Below are positions 11,520-23,768 of a DNA stretch of 64,000 bases, piece after piece. The stretch is from assembly GCA_028554645.1 (NCBI GenBank), contig JAQOOI010000021.1, positions 1,178,001 through 1,242,000 of the forward strand, given 5' to 3'. The stretch is from Omphalotus guepiniiformis. Its lineage: Eukaryota > Basidiomycota > Agaricomycetes > Agaricales > Omphalotaceae. Numbering within the stretch: position 1 is the stretch's first letter; the number at the start of each line of letters is the position of its first letter. A model generated the notes under the pieces. The model did not search any database, was not told the DNA's origin, and was given only the letters and a program-made list of their open reading frames with translations. The translations under genes and the position numbers were made by a program.

Positions 11520-13390
11520 TTACAATCTGGTGTGCAAAGTATCACCGCTACTCATTGCTTTATTTCCATGTTCAGACCACCACTTATCCACCGCATCATC
11601 TGCATCGTATCCAAACGCTTCGGCATTTTTAGCGCTATCCGACCAGGCATTTGGGTTGCCTCTATTCAGTGGTACGATGCCTTCACAAGACTGACTTTCG
11701 TCAGCGCCGTATAGCTTTAGCTCCTGCTGCATCGCTTTCTGCATGGACATATCCCGCATTCTCTGCTCAGGCCCATCGGGCAAATGATACACACGCCTGT
11801 TCAGTAGCGACGCAGCTTGCGTGCTGGTGGCTCGAGGATGGCGAAGATCCTCATAGGCTTTGAGAAGCATAGGAATATGTGAAATGGATGAGAGCCTTGA
11901 GAAAAGGTTCCCCAAAACTGCTGCGTCTTCGATCTATTTATACGGCCCATTGTTAGTCGAAATAGGAAGAGAATCTTAAAACCACTGACCGCCATTGCAG
12001 CTCCTTGTGCGCGGTAAGGCTGAAATGGTATGTTTAGACAAAACTTACCACGCAAACGCAAGTAAATGACATACCAGCATAGGATGACAAGAATCACCCA
12101 ATAACGCAATGCGTCCCCCGCTATGGATCCAGGTCTTCAGGGGACTGCAAATTATCAACTGGCTTGTCAAAATTGAATCGACTTTGGATGTCAACTTTTC
12201 TACCCTATTCAAGATATCATTGAGTCAGAGCGAATCACAATAGCTCACTCCACGAACCGAGATTCCCATCCCGCAAAACCCGCGCGCATTTCATTCGGAT
12301 CCCCTTTGGCAGTCCAAGAATCCGTAGAGGTATCGCCTGGCATAACCATCACAAGATTATATTCTTTCCTGTCACGCTATGAAAAATTACGCAGCATTCG
12401 TCAATGGATCATACCTAGCATAAACAAGACGTACCATACAATAACCAGTGATATGCTTTCCAGGCCCGATCCAGGAAGTAATCTCCGGTCGTTCAACCAA
12501 AGCGCACAGATCAGGGTCGTCAGCCAGTTTACGTGCAGGCAATACAGCTCTGAATGCAACGTCCCCTGTCGGCGCGGAGAGCGGCATCTCTACTTGTCCT
12601 GTGATGCAACGCCGGACAGTACTATTGATCCCGTCTGCACCGAGGATCAAATCCGCTTGAATAATCTCTCCGGAATGCAAAGTCACTGACACCGCATCGG
12701 TGTCTATTGATATGACTCTGCTGTCAAGACGCAGCTTCATAAACGGCGCTGAGATAGCATAGAGCATATTGTATAAATCCGCGCGCTGTGAGGCACCGAT
12801 GAGTTAGCAGTGACACAAATACATCCCGAGCTTAAGCTCCGCTCGGAACAGGGGAAATCCTTCGCCTACGTGAACAGTATACCATGGAGCACCATGTTCC
12901 CGATCGAGCTTCCCGTTCAAACGTGACATACCAATAAGATCTCCTGTGTCGTCTAGCAGAAGACCCTAAGAGGATTGCACTACGGTTTAAACTGCCATTC
13001 GTGGTACTCACATCGGCGAAAGGTGAACCAGGACGGGCGATCTCTCTCGGCAAGGCTTTTCAACTGAGCGTCCAGTCCCCAACGGATCAGAAGGCGCGAA
13101 ACATCTCGATGATGATATGCCCTGAGTTGTTACAACTACTCAAAAGAGCAAGGATGCTCACTTGGGCAGACTTGAATCCCAGCACCAACTTGGGCGATGG
13201 CAGTGCAACTCTCTACCACAGTCACTTCGTGGCCAGCCTGTCCAAGGCAAAAAGCTGCTGCGAGTCCTCCGATACCGCATCCCACCTGTCTATACTGATG
13301 AACTGAACAAAATTAAAGCCAGGATACACGTACAACAAGAACGTGCAGCCGTTTCGTCGCCTTTCTACCTCCATAGAGTGAAGTTTCTGT
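11520..13390 (-). CDS. FAD-dependent monooxygenase (salicylate hydroxylase-like)
   Basis: A group A flavoprotein monooxygenase. The N-terminal dinucleotide-binding fold reads HVLVVGCGIGGLAAAFCLGQ (GxGxxG), then VGAGIQVCPNVSRLLIRWGL. The mid-protein DG motif is LILGADGINSTVRR, and the C-terminal FAD motif is IALLGDSCHPMLPYRAQGA. The last exon (11520-11933) ends in a variable helical tail. Six or more short introns are needed, and those checked (for example TAT TGT ATG|gtacgt, resuming CGT GAC AGG) keep phase. The start is unresolved: the exon beginning near 13390 has no in-frame ATG upstream of LHVLVVGCG before a stop, so a further short 5' exon or a lost start must be assumed. Such enzymes hydroxylate aromatic substrates with NAD(P)H; the substrate is unknown. 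No pathway genes adjoin it. Confidence 0.88.
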
Positions 13391-13866
13391 CTGAAGGATG
13401 TGAGTGGAAATCTACAGCAACCATCAGTGAATTCCAATGCGGACTAAAAGCTGAGTACCATGAGTCGCGACTGGCTACGGCTTGCTGTGAGAACTATAGA
13501 GTATCAGTTTAAATACCAAAGTACCTGCCAGGGCCATGAACACACACCACATCATTACTACTGATGGCCACTCATGCGGAACTTCGTGTATGTATGATAG
13601 ATAGTATGGTCATAGGATACATAGTCTCCATTCAAGTCCGTGCTAAGCTGCTTGAAGATAAAGTTCGAGTCTATCATCATTCCTATCAGTCAGACTTGTT
13701 CAAGAATGCGACTAACACCGGCATACCGAGTAAAAATCCGTGAATATCTCGGTCCAGAATTCCCAAAGTATTCCAGATCCTACCAACTGGACTATCTTAA
13801 CTCCGAGAGGAAGATCCTCATTAAAGGTAGATTCAAGTCGTGAATGTGAAGAGTGAAAAAGCAAAT

Positions 13867-13948
13867 CGTCACCTGTGCGATTCGAACACACGCGGGCAAA
13901 GCCCAACCGCTTAGCAGGCGATCCCGTTAACCACTCCGGCAAAGTGAC
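13867..13948 (-). tRNA. tRNA-Ser (anticodon GCT)
   Basis: An 82-nt class II tRNA without an intron. The acceptor stem pairs GTCACTT with AGGTGAC (one G-T wobble), discriminator G. The D arm is CCG-GAGTGGTTAA-CGG. The anticodon arm is ATCGC-CTGCTAA-GCGGT with anticodon GCT, decoding AGC/AGT. The long variable arm (GGGC-TTT-GCCC) is the serine signature, and the T arm is GTGTG-TTCGAAT-CGCAC. Confidence 0.95.
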
Positions 13949-14037
13949 TTCCACGCATTCTTGAGCGTGTCACTTCTAGATCGTCTTTCTTGAGCGTTCC
14001 TTTTGTAGATCATCAACCGGTTCTCCATCTCTTGGAC

Positions 14038-14646
14038 ATGACCTCCATCTTTCGCGCGTTCGCTCGAGTGTCCTTGGCTCAGTCCAGGTATCCTTTACAG
14101 GGAAATGCAGGCGTTCTTCAACAATTCCGTTCCTTTCATCCAACTACTTCTGCTCTGGCCACCATGAACCAGGCCATGAAGCGCAAAAAACCTCCTCCAC
14201 GGAGGACTGCGTTGACCAGCTCTCCGTTACTAGAGCAGTGTCCCCAGAGGAAGGGAGTCTGTACGCATATCATGATTCGGACGCCCAAGAAACCTAACTC
14301 TGCAAAGCGAAAGGTTGCAAGAGTCAAATTGACCAACGGAGAGTCTGTCATGGCGTACATTCAGGGAGAAGGCCACAACCTTCAGGAGCACAGTGTGGTT
14401 CTAGTCAGAGGTGGTCGTGTAAAGGATCTACCCGGTGTAAAGTTCGTTTGCTGTTGACCGTCACAATCTGGTCTTTATGCTCACTCATTTGCAGATACAA
14501 AGTTGTTCGTGGTGCATTGGACTTTGGTGGTGTACCGGGGAGAATGACTGCTCGTAGTCGCTACGGGTACGTTCTCTGACCTGTTCAAACACATCTTCTT
14601 TGCTAACTATTGTGTTGCTATTAGTGCCAAGAAACCCAAGAAATAA
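14038..14646 (+). CDS. Mitochondrial small-subunit ribosomal protein uS12m
   Basis: Three exons (14038-14441, 14495-14566, 14625-14646) give 165 residues. An N-terminal extension ([20 protein letters not shown]) has the arginine/serine-rich, acid-free composition of a mitochondrial presequence. It is followed by the S12 core: [80 protein letters not shown] and [19 protein letters not shown]. uS12 lines the decoding centre; the PNSA segment includes the lysine region linked in bacteria to streptomycin response. The third exon is only 22 nt. The gene is convergent with the Spo71-like gene. Confidence 0.96.
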
Positions 14647-14780
14647 CCCTTATCGAGTATCATAGTATCCCGTTCAAGTAATAACAATGCGTTTGTGAAA
14701 GATGCACTTGCTATGGAACCTTTTCCTGTCTGTACAAATGAATTAAGGTATTTAGAAACTTGAAAGGCCGTTCCCAAGCT

Positions 14781-17700
14781 TCATAAATCCATCAAACCTC
14801 CACTTTCCCTCATCTTCCCCTCTCGCTCCTTCCGCGCCCTGACCACTCTCTCCAGCTCACTATTCAGTGCCCAACACCACGAATCACGCTCGAGTTTACT
14901 TCTTGTACGAAAAATGGCCACTCTGCGTTTGGCGGCTAGTGGGGGAATAGCTTCATTCGCTTGTTTGTTCTCTGGGGTAGGAGTTGCTGTGCGTTGTTTG
15001 TTAGAAGGGACAGACTTGCGATACCAAATGACAAAAAGTCTGTCTTCTTCTGGATCATCAGCTTCCAGGCCATCTTGATACCGCCGTGGAACGTTATTGG
15101 CTTCTGGATTGTATTGTCCCGAGGGAAGTACCTGTGCTGCAAAATAGCCCGAACCTACGTATGCATCCGAGAGATTAATCTTCCTCCGCATAGAAGTGTG
15201 CAGAGCTGATCTGGGAGTAATGTGGAATTGAATGAGTTGCTCCTGCACAAGAAACAATTCCACCAGTCTTTTGGATTTCAAATTAGTGATAAATTCCTCG
15301 CTGACACCGGATTGTAACTCAACTTGTACTGTCCATGAAGGCCCTTTCTCATAAATAATTTACCACTGCGGATAATTGGTTTGCACCCCTCCAGCACACA
15401 CCAATTGTATAGATGACCCAATCCAGGGAGGGGCGAACTTTCGTCAGGTGGTGTTTCCGCGTATATCGTTCTGTCAGCTTCAGCATACATCTGCGGCGTG
15501 AGGCGTGGTCGATGGGCCTGTGAGACCTCCATTTCCTCCTGAGCATCGCACCGATGCTTCGTCTTCCAATAATGTACCAACGCCTGGAGTCGTTCTACCC
15601 ACTCTAGCGCATATTTGCATGAATATGCCTGTATACTTCACTGTTCAGTCACACATTCAATGAAGTTTGAGAACGAACTCGCCTCAAACCGAACAACATG
15701 GCCACTCTTGAGCAATAACTCAAACGACCGTCTCGTCCTCAACTTGCGCTTATCCGCGCTCCTAGTGAAAGCTTCCTCTCCACCTTCGTCCTCTTCATCA
15801 CTCTGCGTCCCCTCCGGGACCCCTACCTGCCAGGTCCTTGCCCAGCGCTCATCATCGTCCTCTTTCAACTCGTGTCTATGACGCATGACTGGGTTCATGG
15901 CCCTCCTCACGGCCAGAATCGACCTTAAATCACACACACCCGTTGCATTCATAGTCTGTTTTATGCCTCGCTTGACTTCAGATCTTCGCAGAGTTTCAGC
16001 ATAGCTTTCACCCTCTTGAACGACCTCGAGTGTCGCACCGAGTGGTGAAGGAGGGTGAGCACGGGAAGGATCTAGAGCAAACAGATTGCCCTCGTGCGTG
16101 GAAAGGTATATGCTTTGTTTACTCTGGGAATTAGCTCTGTATCGCTCGAGGTAACCTTCGATTGCCGGTGGCTCCTTTAGACGAGTACCGTCCTTTCCAT
16201 GGACGAATTGGGGGTAATGTTCGCCTAACCGAATCTCGAGGTGAACGGGAACATTCAACTGAAACAGACATGATTCTCGAGCATACGAGGGAGCTTTTAG
16301 ATACTAACCTGTTGTAGAGCCAGCCCGCACAGCACGGCCCATTCTCTTGGACGACCCTCTACATCGTTGTCCAACCAAATCCAGTCCAATGTGGACTCCA
16401 ACCGCCAGCACAGCTGTAAAATCTTTCCCTCTGCAATTTGACGCTCGATGGAGTACTTCCAATCGCGAACAGCATGAAGTGACTGTACGCTTAGAGCGAC
16501 GACGTTTTCTCTTGCAAAAATCTTGTATGCCTCCACGCTATCTACGTTGGGCATATCGATCTTCACTTTGCTGTCCAGTCGAGGATTTCGAATCTCGACT
16601 ACGGGAGGTAATTTGCCGCCTTGATGTCGCCTATGTATTATAGTTATTAGCATAGCTACTGTGGGAGTAAGAAGAATGATGACCATAGTTGCCAAAGCCA
16701 GTCCATAGCGCGCGAACGGCTCCTCAACTTGAAGATGAAGATGTTAGAGCGCTCTTTTGAAGAATGGATGACCCATTTGACTCGTTTCGGATCGAATCTC
16801 CTTGAAGTCGGAGGACAGGTTATGCAAAATGTGAGATCCACGAAAGAATATAGTGACAAGCGAGTTCGCGCAGATTTGAGCGGAACAATATACGCAAGGT
16901 GCTTATGCCCCGTCACCCATTCCTTGGCAGATATACTCTAGGGAGCCGCCAGAGTGCCTTAGCATGATAGAGCTACCACCCAGAGCTGCACGCACATAGT
17001 TCTCATAGAGCTCGAGTCGATCTTTTCGCCATACGACTAGAAACTCGCCCCAATCTTCAAAATTCAGATCACGCGCTGTGCGATGCACAGACTCATTGAA
17101 ACGTGGCATGACATCTAAGTCAGAAGAGTATACTCTGACGAGCATCCTGTCTTCAACGAAAGTGAGCACTCGCAAAGGTAGACGGAAAGCAGTCCAAACC
17201 TCGCAATAAGACATTTCCCCAGGAAATTTCATCATTAGAAAGAGCAGAAACGCTCATAGACCCAGCACTAGTGTCTGCGACCTCTTCCCCAGTTCTTCCC
17301 AAGACCTCTGCAGGCGACACTGTATCTTGCACTGGACTCAAAGTGATAGGTGAGAGATCATAATGTACGGTCTTGCCTTTGGTCCCTACAGGGTTATCGG
17401 TCTTACTGAAAGAAGGGAGTTTCATTATAGGCCGACGAGGAGGTTCCGTACGTGCTTGGCTGGGTGCAGATCCCTTTTTAGGTTGAGGAGAAATAGCTGG
17501 GCGCAGAAGATATGTACTAGAATTTGCAGAACCACTCGCGTTTCCAGTAGCATCCTCAGATATGCCAGGAACTGTTGAGGACGACCCGTCTTTTGGACTG
17601 ACAGTAGCAATCGATGCAGGCGGTTTCGACGGCGCCGTCACAAACGACTGATGGGCAGCCACAGAGTCAGATTCGGATGGCGCAATGACTGAATCAAGGG

Positions 17701-18241
17701 GGAAAAGCCGAGTAGCAAGTGAATGAGCAGACGTTCGACTCGAGACTCTGCTCATGGTTTCTGGTCCCTGCATGATGTTGATCCCGGCTATATTCCCAAT
17801 CTCGAAACTACCACCAACCCAACAATTGGTGGCTACATGCTTGGAGTGATCGCCTTCCAATACGACACCCCAATCGCTTTCTTTCCATCTACGATACATT
17901 TCTTCCCTCGTGTTCTGTTCCTCGTTTTCGCCCCAGTCCTCTTCTCGGCCTCCTTCGTGGAGAAAGAAACTCCGTGCACTGTCTTTGACAATACGTACGA
18001 TGGTCTCGTTTGCTTCATCTCCATGGGAGTCGCTCGAAAGTCGGAAAAGATTCCTCTTCTTCTTCATTTCCTTGAGGTCCCCAGGACTTGGCAATACTTT
18101 CTCTGGCATTGGTCCAATGAAAAACCTCCTATGTATGTGTTCACTGGGCTCAGATGCCAGAGTCGGAAGATCATCCAATTTTGAAGCTGAAGTTGTCGCG
18201 ACCGATGAGGTAGATGTTAACTGAGCCACTGATAGTGTCAT
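14781..18241 (-). CDS. Spo71/Mug56-type PH-domain protein
   Basis: A large multi-exon gene starting at 18241 (MTLSVAQLTSTSS). The opening RRFFIGPMPEKVLPS matches the N-terminal signature of fungal sporulation proteins Spo71/Mug56; Spo71 works with Vps13 in prospore membrane growth in yeast. A Ser/Pro-rich linker follows, then split PH-type regions. These include DRMLVRVYSSDLD, EDWGEFLVVWRKDRLELYEN, ARTRLSLYSFVDLTFCITCP, RYRANSQSKQSIYLSTHEGN and SGKLFMRKGLHGQ joined to LVELFLVQEQLIQFHITPRS. The C-terminus (RYQDGLEADDPEEDRLFVIW) is also typical. Checked introns keep phase, for example 15267-15328, the one ending before DRMLVRV, and the one between ENY and SISAKEW. The predicted product is around 1,000 residues and I saw no break. 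In mushrooms such proteins are probably lipid-transfer adaptors at membranes (inference). Confidence 0.82.
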
Positions 18242-18540
18242 GGATGGATATGTGAGGCAGTGGCAATGAATGAGAAAAATCGACGTTTGTTGGTTTGAAT
18301 ATTACACTCGTTTGGTCCAGTGTTATATGTGGAGGGCAAATGACGTCAGCAACGCCGCCAGCTTTCAGCGCTTAAATTACTAAAGAAGGGCTAGGATACT
18401 ACCCTCTGACAAAGGAATGTTTATACACAAGTGCAATAGCACAATTTATTGTAAGTAGATAAAGAACCTTTCAAAATAAGTCTACGGAGTGGAGATAAAG
18501 ATGCTATAAGATATAAAACGAGGTGGGAGCTTTAAGTTCA

Positions 18541-20327
18541 TTATTTCGTTGCTGCTTGTTGGAGCAATTCTCGTGACTCTTTCAAATATCTTTCAGACTC
18601 ATTCCTTTCGAAACTGTTAAAACGTCAGCAAATGAATCAAATTCATCAAAGGTATGTCACTTACGCAATTTTCTTCCCCTTGATATGCATGTCCGGCTCT
18701 CTCAGAGCGAACGGATTGACGTCGCGGTGAACGTCCAAATTCGCCAGGCTGTGATTCACAAACCGATGCGTTGTCTCGTCTGAACGCACAGCGTAAATTA
18801 CATCGAGCAACTTTGCATCTGGAGGAAGTCGCCAATAATCGATGGCAATTTGAGGAGCAGATGTGTCGGACCTAAGTATGTAGAACATGCATGAGCAGAC
18901 GTATGCATGGAACACAGAGGTGCATACCATTCAGGGACTCGCCCAGCCTCAATTTCTTCAATACATCTGGTACTAAAGTAACATATTAGTAACATTAGAA
19001 AGTGTACCTTTTCATACAGCTTACTAGGTGATCACGGCCTCTTCTTCTAAGTGACCAACGAAACGATGGCACGTTCGCGGCGACACGAGATAAGAAAGGA
19101 CTGCACAATCATGAGTGTAAAAACATAAATGAAGTGAGAGTCCACTAACAGAACAAGTTATAGAACACGCCTTGTGCACCAAGGATCACCGCACGGAAGA
19201 AAAAAGATGGATTCCGAAGAGTCATGAAAGTCCTAAAGAGCCCGCATAAGAACATGAGGTTGAAGCGCATTTTCAAGCACTCACATTAAATGCATCCTTT
19301 CATTCTCAGCCTCTTCCAGGCACGTATGAATCCTGAAAATACATTAGTACACCCGTGGGCAAGAGAAATGTGTTTTCCTAACCATCCATTATCACGGCGC
19401 TGATAGATACAGGAAAAGCGGTGAGGAGACTATTGACATCATAACTTATAAGGATACGCACCATCAGCCGCAAGCTCTGAAGATGGCGCAGTGTAGCCGC
19501 CACCATACCCGGCACACCGGCAATTGACTCGAGGAATAAAATTCGCTGAAAATGACGGTATTATTCAGCGACCATTCAGTAATTGAAAACCGGATCTATA
19601 GCATACATTAAGCCACTGCTTCTCATCGAGAATGTATCCCTCTTTCCGTAATTCCGCAAGGGATAGATTCTGTCCATGGGGCATCTCCTTGTGTTTATAT
19701 CCTGAGACAAAGTCGTAACCCCACCTAGTGATGAATCGAATTGTCAAGCTGACGCATGACTGAAGGTTATAAGGCGCTTACCTGAAGAACTTGACTAGAT
19801 TTGCAGCCAGCTTGTCTGAAAGGCACGTCGCGTCGCGATGGAGAACCTGAAAACATGGGGAAATTTGGAATTCCAATGAAATCAGTTGCACACGATCGAA
19901 AGACTCACTTCGACCGCTTTCAATTCGTCTGGAGTATAGACAGGGTGGAAAAGTACCCAGTCGTCTTGAACCATGAATTTATGTGGAACAGTGCTCGCCG
20001 AGTCTTCGTGAGTTAAATCACAGTCCGTGGCAGACGGAGGTTGAGGTTGTGCGTTACTCGATAGGATTGTCGGGCGGTCCTCTACAGTATATCCCAATCA
20101 GCTGACGTTTACTTCAAAGCGATAAGAAGCGGCTCACTTATATGAGTCGAGACAGTTGCAGCATGGGCTTTTTCGTCTCTGAGCGAGTCGACATTCGAAG
20201 ATATAGCACGACGGCCTACAAGTGACATATGAGGAGACGCGACAAGTCTGAGCGAGCCAACAGCCATCATATTCCCTACGTGTCGACTGACCGGAGGGGC
20301 CATTCGCACAATAGAGCTTTGCAACAT
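18541..20327 (-). CDS. AOX1: Mitochondrial alternative oxidase
   Basis: Alternative oxidase is a di-iron quinol oxidase of the inner mitochondrial membrane that bypasses complexes III and IV without pumping protons. The N-terminus ([20 protein letters not shown]) looks like a targeting peptide. Conserved blocks follow in order: [92 protein letters not shown] and [19 protein letters not shown]. The expected iron ligands are present: Glu in FLESIAG, Glu and His in NERMHL, Glu in LEEEAV, and Glu and His in DETTH. The last exon (18541-18615) ends ELLQQAATK. There are many introns of about 50 nt. I chose the ATG at 20327; one at 20360 is also possible. The gene is divergent from a distant neighbour across a 3.4-kb gap. 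Confidence 0.95.
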
Positions 20328-23300
20328 AGGGGAGGTATGCAAAAGCTCAAAGTAGATCAAGAGGGGTGTAGTTGGATAAGATTGAAGGTGAGTGATAGTG
20401 CAGTGATATAGACCCCCAAAATATGGCTGTAATACAGCTCTAAGATTCGCCCTTTTTATTGGCTGTTAGGGGGAGTCACGATCGCCTGCGTCAGACTGTC
20501 CGTCTCGTTCCGGTCTTCACCCGGGTCAAACCGAAAGGCAGTGTTTCGTTTGAGAGCAAGTAATGTTCCGATTTCAGCGTGCCTAAGCTCGACATAGTAT
20601 ACAAGTGTTAGACTGTTAGTTCTGAGTTCTGAGCGGGTGTATAAGGTCAGACGAGAGACGAGTGCGACGTTCCGACCTAACGAACGTGCCTAATATGGTA
20701 GTATTGTCCCACAACGTCAGCTTGATTAGACCATGCGAGGGCAACCTTGGGGGGCAACCTGAACTTTCGCGAGAAAAAGACAAAAGTCTTCAACGCAGTC
20801 TGAACGGCGAAAGCGCTGTTGTGTGGTAAAGTGGGATTTCTTCTTCTTGTTACCTCATGGGCACTCGACAGCATTCTTCGATGCGTAGGATCCGGACAGA
20901 GTGTTCACTACGACTCAGACTTCAGTATACGAGATAATCAGATACCACCGTGACTGAGGTCCAAGGAAAGTCCAACCTCTGATCCTGTCACGGTATCTCT
21001 TTACTAAATATGCCGTATAGATCACATTTCTCATCATATTATCCTCCTTTCTTCCTGCTGCGATGATTACGGGCACTTTGACCGTTTCCTGCCTGCCAAA
21101 CCGTACCTGCGACAACTGTCCTTGTGTGCAGCGCTGTGTATGACCGTTTCCTGCCTGCCAAACCGTAGCTGCGACAACTGTCCTTATGTACAGCGCTGTG
21201 TAGCAGGTGATCGATGTATTAACTGCCCGTTCGCCTCAGTTGCCCTCATGATGTCGATTGGCGCTTTCGCAGCTTCTCACCCGAAGTCCAGACTCCGAAT
21301 CCCCGCAGCAAATGAAAGATGCGGAAGTTGACGTCCAAACTCCAACTCGAGAGCAGGGCGAGGCGCCGTTGGTGTAAAGAGGGCGCTTACAATGCTCTTC
21401 TTCCAGGGCGACCCCAACAATGGTACGGCAGATCTACTTCCATGGATTCTATCATATAGCGCAATATTAGACCTGCAAGAACCGTTTGGAAGCTCTCGTT
21501 TTAGAATTAGAACAAGGAATTCCCGCGAAGTTGACCGCCGATAAGTCGGCTTGTGCGAACATGTCAGCCAGGCTCAGGCTCAGACTCGACTAACAGAAGC
21601 AATAAAATCAGTACCAAGAATGTCAAGAATAATATGTAACGCTTTTCATTGAGCAGATGATTTGAACGCAGACGTGCAGTTTAGATGACGTCATGTCACA
21701 TAACGCTTATTCTGCGCGTGGCTTGTGACATGTCGCGTTTCTCGCCGATTTGAACGCGCGTTCCAAGATAGTAAGTTACGATTTACTCTGGCCCTTATAT
21801 CGCTTACACGCTAAGAATGAAGATATATCTTGGGAGGTAGCGGGAGGGCGTTCAAAGCACTGTTCGCCGAGGTGAATTAACAGCCGTAGCCATGACCTTA
21901 CTGACCTTTATTCTGGAGATAGAGCTGGAAGCCATACTTGGCTCATACATCAGGCATGTCTATTCTGCTCTCAGTATAAATTTAATCACTGAATGTTATA
22001 TCTGTGACAGAGCGGCTTTAGCTATTCATTCACGATCTTTTTATATTGCAAACTAGCGAGATTACGGTTCAAATAATCGGGCTTTGCATAACACGGAATC
22101 CCCCTATGCCTCGGTCAGCCTCGGGTTCCATCTGATCGTCCGAGAATCGAGATAGAGGAATGCTCAGTCAAATGAACAGGATTCTTTGCTGATAAGTTGT
22201 CGGTTTCCAGCCGGTTCGCAACTTTCAAAGTACCTGGTAGAACGTCCGAGGACGGCATAGTATGTACGTCGTTCATGAGCTATTGTCGCGGCGCAGCAAG
22301 TCGGCCTTGGGGTAAGTGAGCCTAACCGGGAGGTGCACGATTGACAGTCTTCTGGAAATGTGTACAGGACCCCTTGGCATGCATTGATTATGAACGGCTT
22401 ATCAAACAAACAAATCATCAGGACGCTTCACGATACTCTTGTGAGCTGTCTTCCCGATATAATTAGTGTCCTCCTGATATACGCCTTCTACAATCCAATT
22501 TGGGGTGGCCTTTACACATCGGCCTTGACCGTATATTAAAACGTTCGCACCAGGGTGACGGCGCCCTGGCTAGAATTAAGCTAGCTTGAACGTTCCGGAT
22601 ATCGAATGTCTGTCAGGTATGCATATCATATATACCGGCACAGTCCACGCTCGCTGCGCATGGAGCGAGCTTACACGGGCCGCTGACGGACGCCACTTGC
22701 ACAAAGAGTTTTGTCAGTCCAACCCCACCCTCTGTATTACAGTCGCCAGGCAGAGACGAGGGTGGACGCGTTGTCCAACAGAAGTCTGCATATCTGACTC
22801 AAAGGTAAAAAATTCAAAGTTGTCGTTCCGCACAAGACTCTAGTTCGGCTTGTATGGGGTTGTCAGGCGACTTTAAAACTCGGAGGCTGTTATATATGTG
22901 GAAGTCCGATATCAATCTCTCTGTTTGTCGCGAACACGTTGCTAACACGCATGCTAGCAAGTTGGTTAGGAGGCTCGCTATTCGAGCCTTTAAGCTCGTT
23001 TTTCTTCTATGGTGAACGGGACCCTTGCTCGTCGCTGCAGGCCGGCCTTGACTTACTCCGGTAGGCGAAGATCAAGCACAGAACTATCGACGGGTTTTTT
23101 ACATGTCTTCCGTGTCGGAAGCCAGGAAGTCAGGAGAAGGGCTTTAACTCCGAGTCTATTGTCCCTTGAAGCTAATTTCCCGAAAGTATGAACCTGTGTG
23201 TCAGTTGAACGGCGAGACTATTGATCGTTAAACTAAACAGGGGCAAAACAAGACGACGACCAGGAGTACTTCGAGGAAAGAAGAGAAGTAGAAGTGTATA

Positions 23301-23768
23301 TTTGGTACAAAAAGAGGGAGCCAACTGGACGATGCTCCCGCGAAAGTGGAGAAAACTGAAGCCTGAGAAACGGAACAACATGGTAACATACTAGTTTTCG
23401 TGAAGAGAAGTAGAAGAAGTGCCGTTATTGGTGTCTGATTGAAGGTATCATGAAGAGAAAGCGAACTGAGTATGGTAAGGACCATGATTAAGATATTGGT
23501 GTCCGCGGAAGCAATGGAATGCGGTTGTAAGTATTAGCTGGAGAAAGTTGGAGAGAATGGAACGAGCAGAGAAGAACATGCTGAGAACACACCTATTTAC
23601 TTCTATGTCGACCTTCGGATAAGAAGAAGGAATTCATCAAGTCAGGTGGGAGAAAGAGGGAGAGAGCACGATCATCGATTAGGGACGAGTATTGACCTGT
23701 GTTTGCCTCTGAGCGCCGAAAAAGGTATAACCAAGTTTTTTCCAGTCCAGCCGTGAGGTGTGTCCACA
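20328..23768. other. 3.4-kb gene-free region
   Basis: Between the AOX start and the CENP-B-like start no frame shows a known domain or a convincing spliced protein. Reading frames are short (under 90 codons). The region contains a 62-bp tandem duplication (21079-21202) and scattered sequence that could be decayed transposon, but I could not find paired terminal repeats or a target-site duplication. Part of it should be the AOX promoter, and the last few hundred bases the 5' region of the downstream gene. Confidence 0.5.
21079..21202. repeat. 62-bp direct tandem duplication
   Basis: Two head-to-tail copies, 21079-21140 and 21141-21202, both beginning TGACCGTTTCCTGCCTGCCA and ending CAGCGCTGTGTA. 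They differ at three positions by eye (59 of 62 identical). No gene function is apparent. Confidence 0.95.

Noticed and set aside
17723..18184. 153-codon plus-strand frame opposite the Spo71-like gene
   Set aside because: Fully antisense to a well-supported coding exon; no independent features.
22860..23030. Possible solo LTR (TGT start, TATA-like element)
   Set aside because: No matching terminal CA/ACA end, partner copy or target-site duplication could be found by eye.
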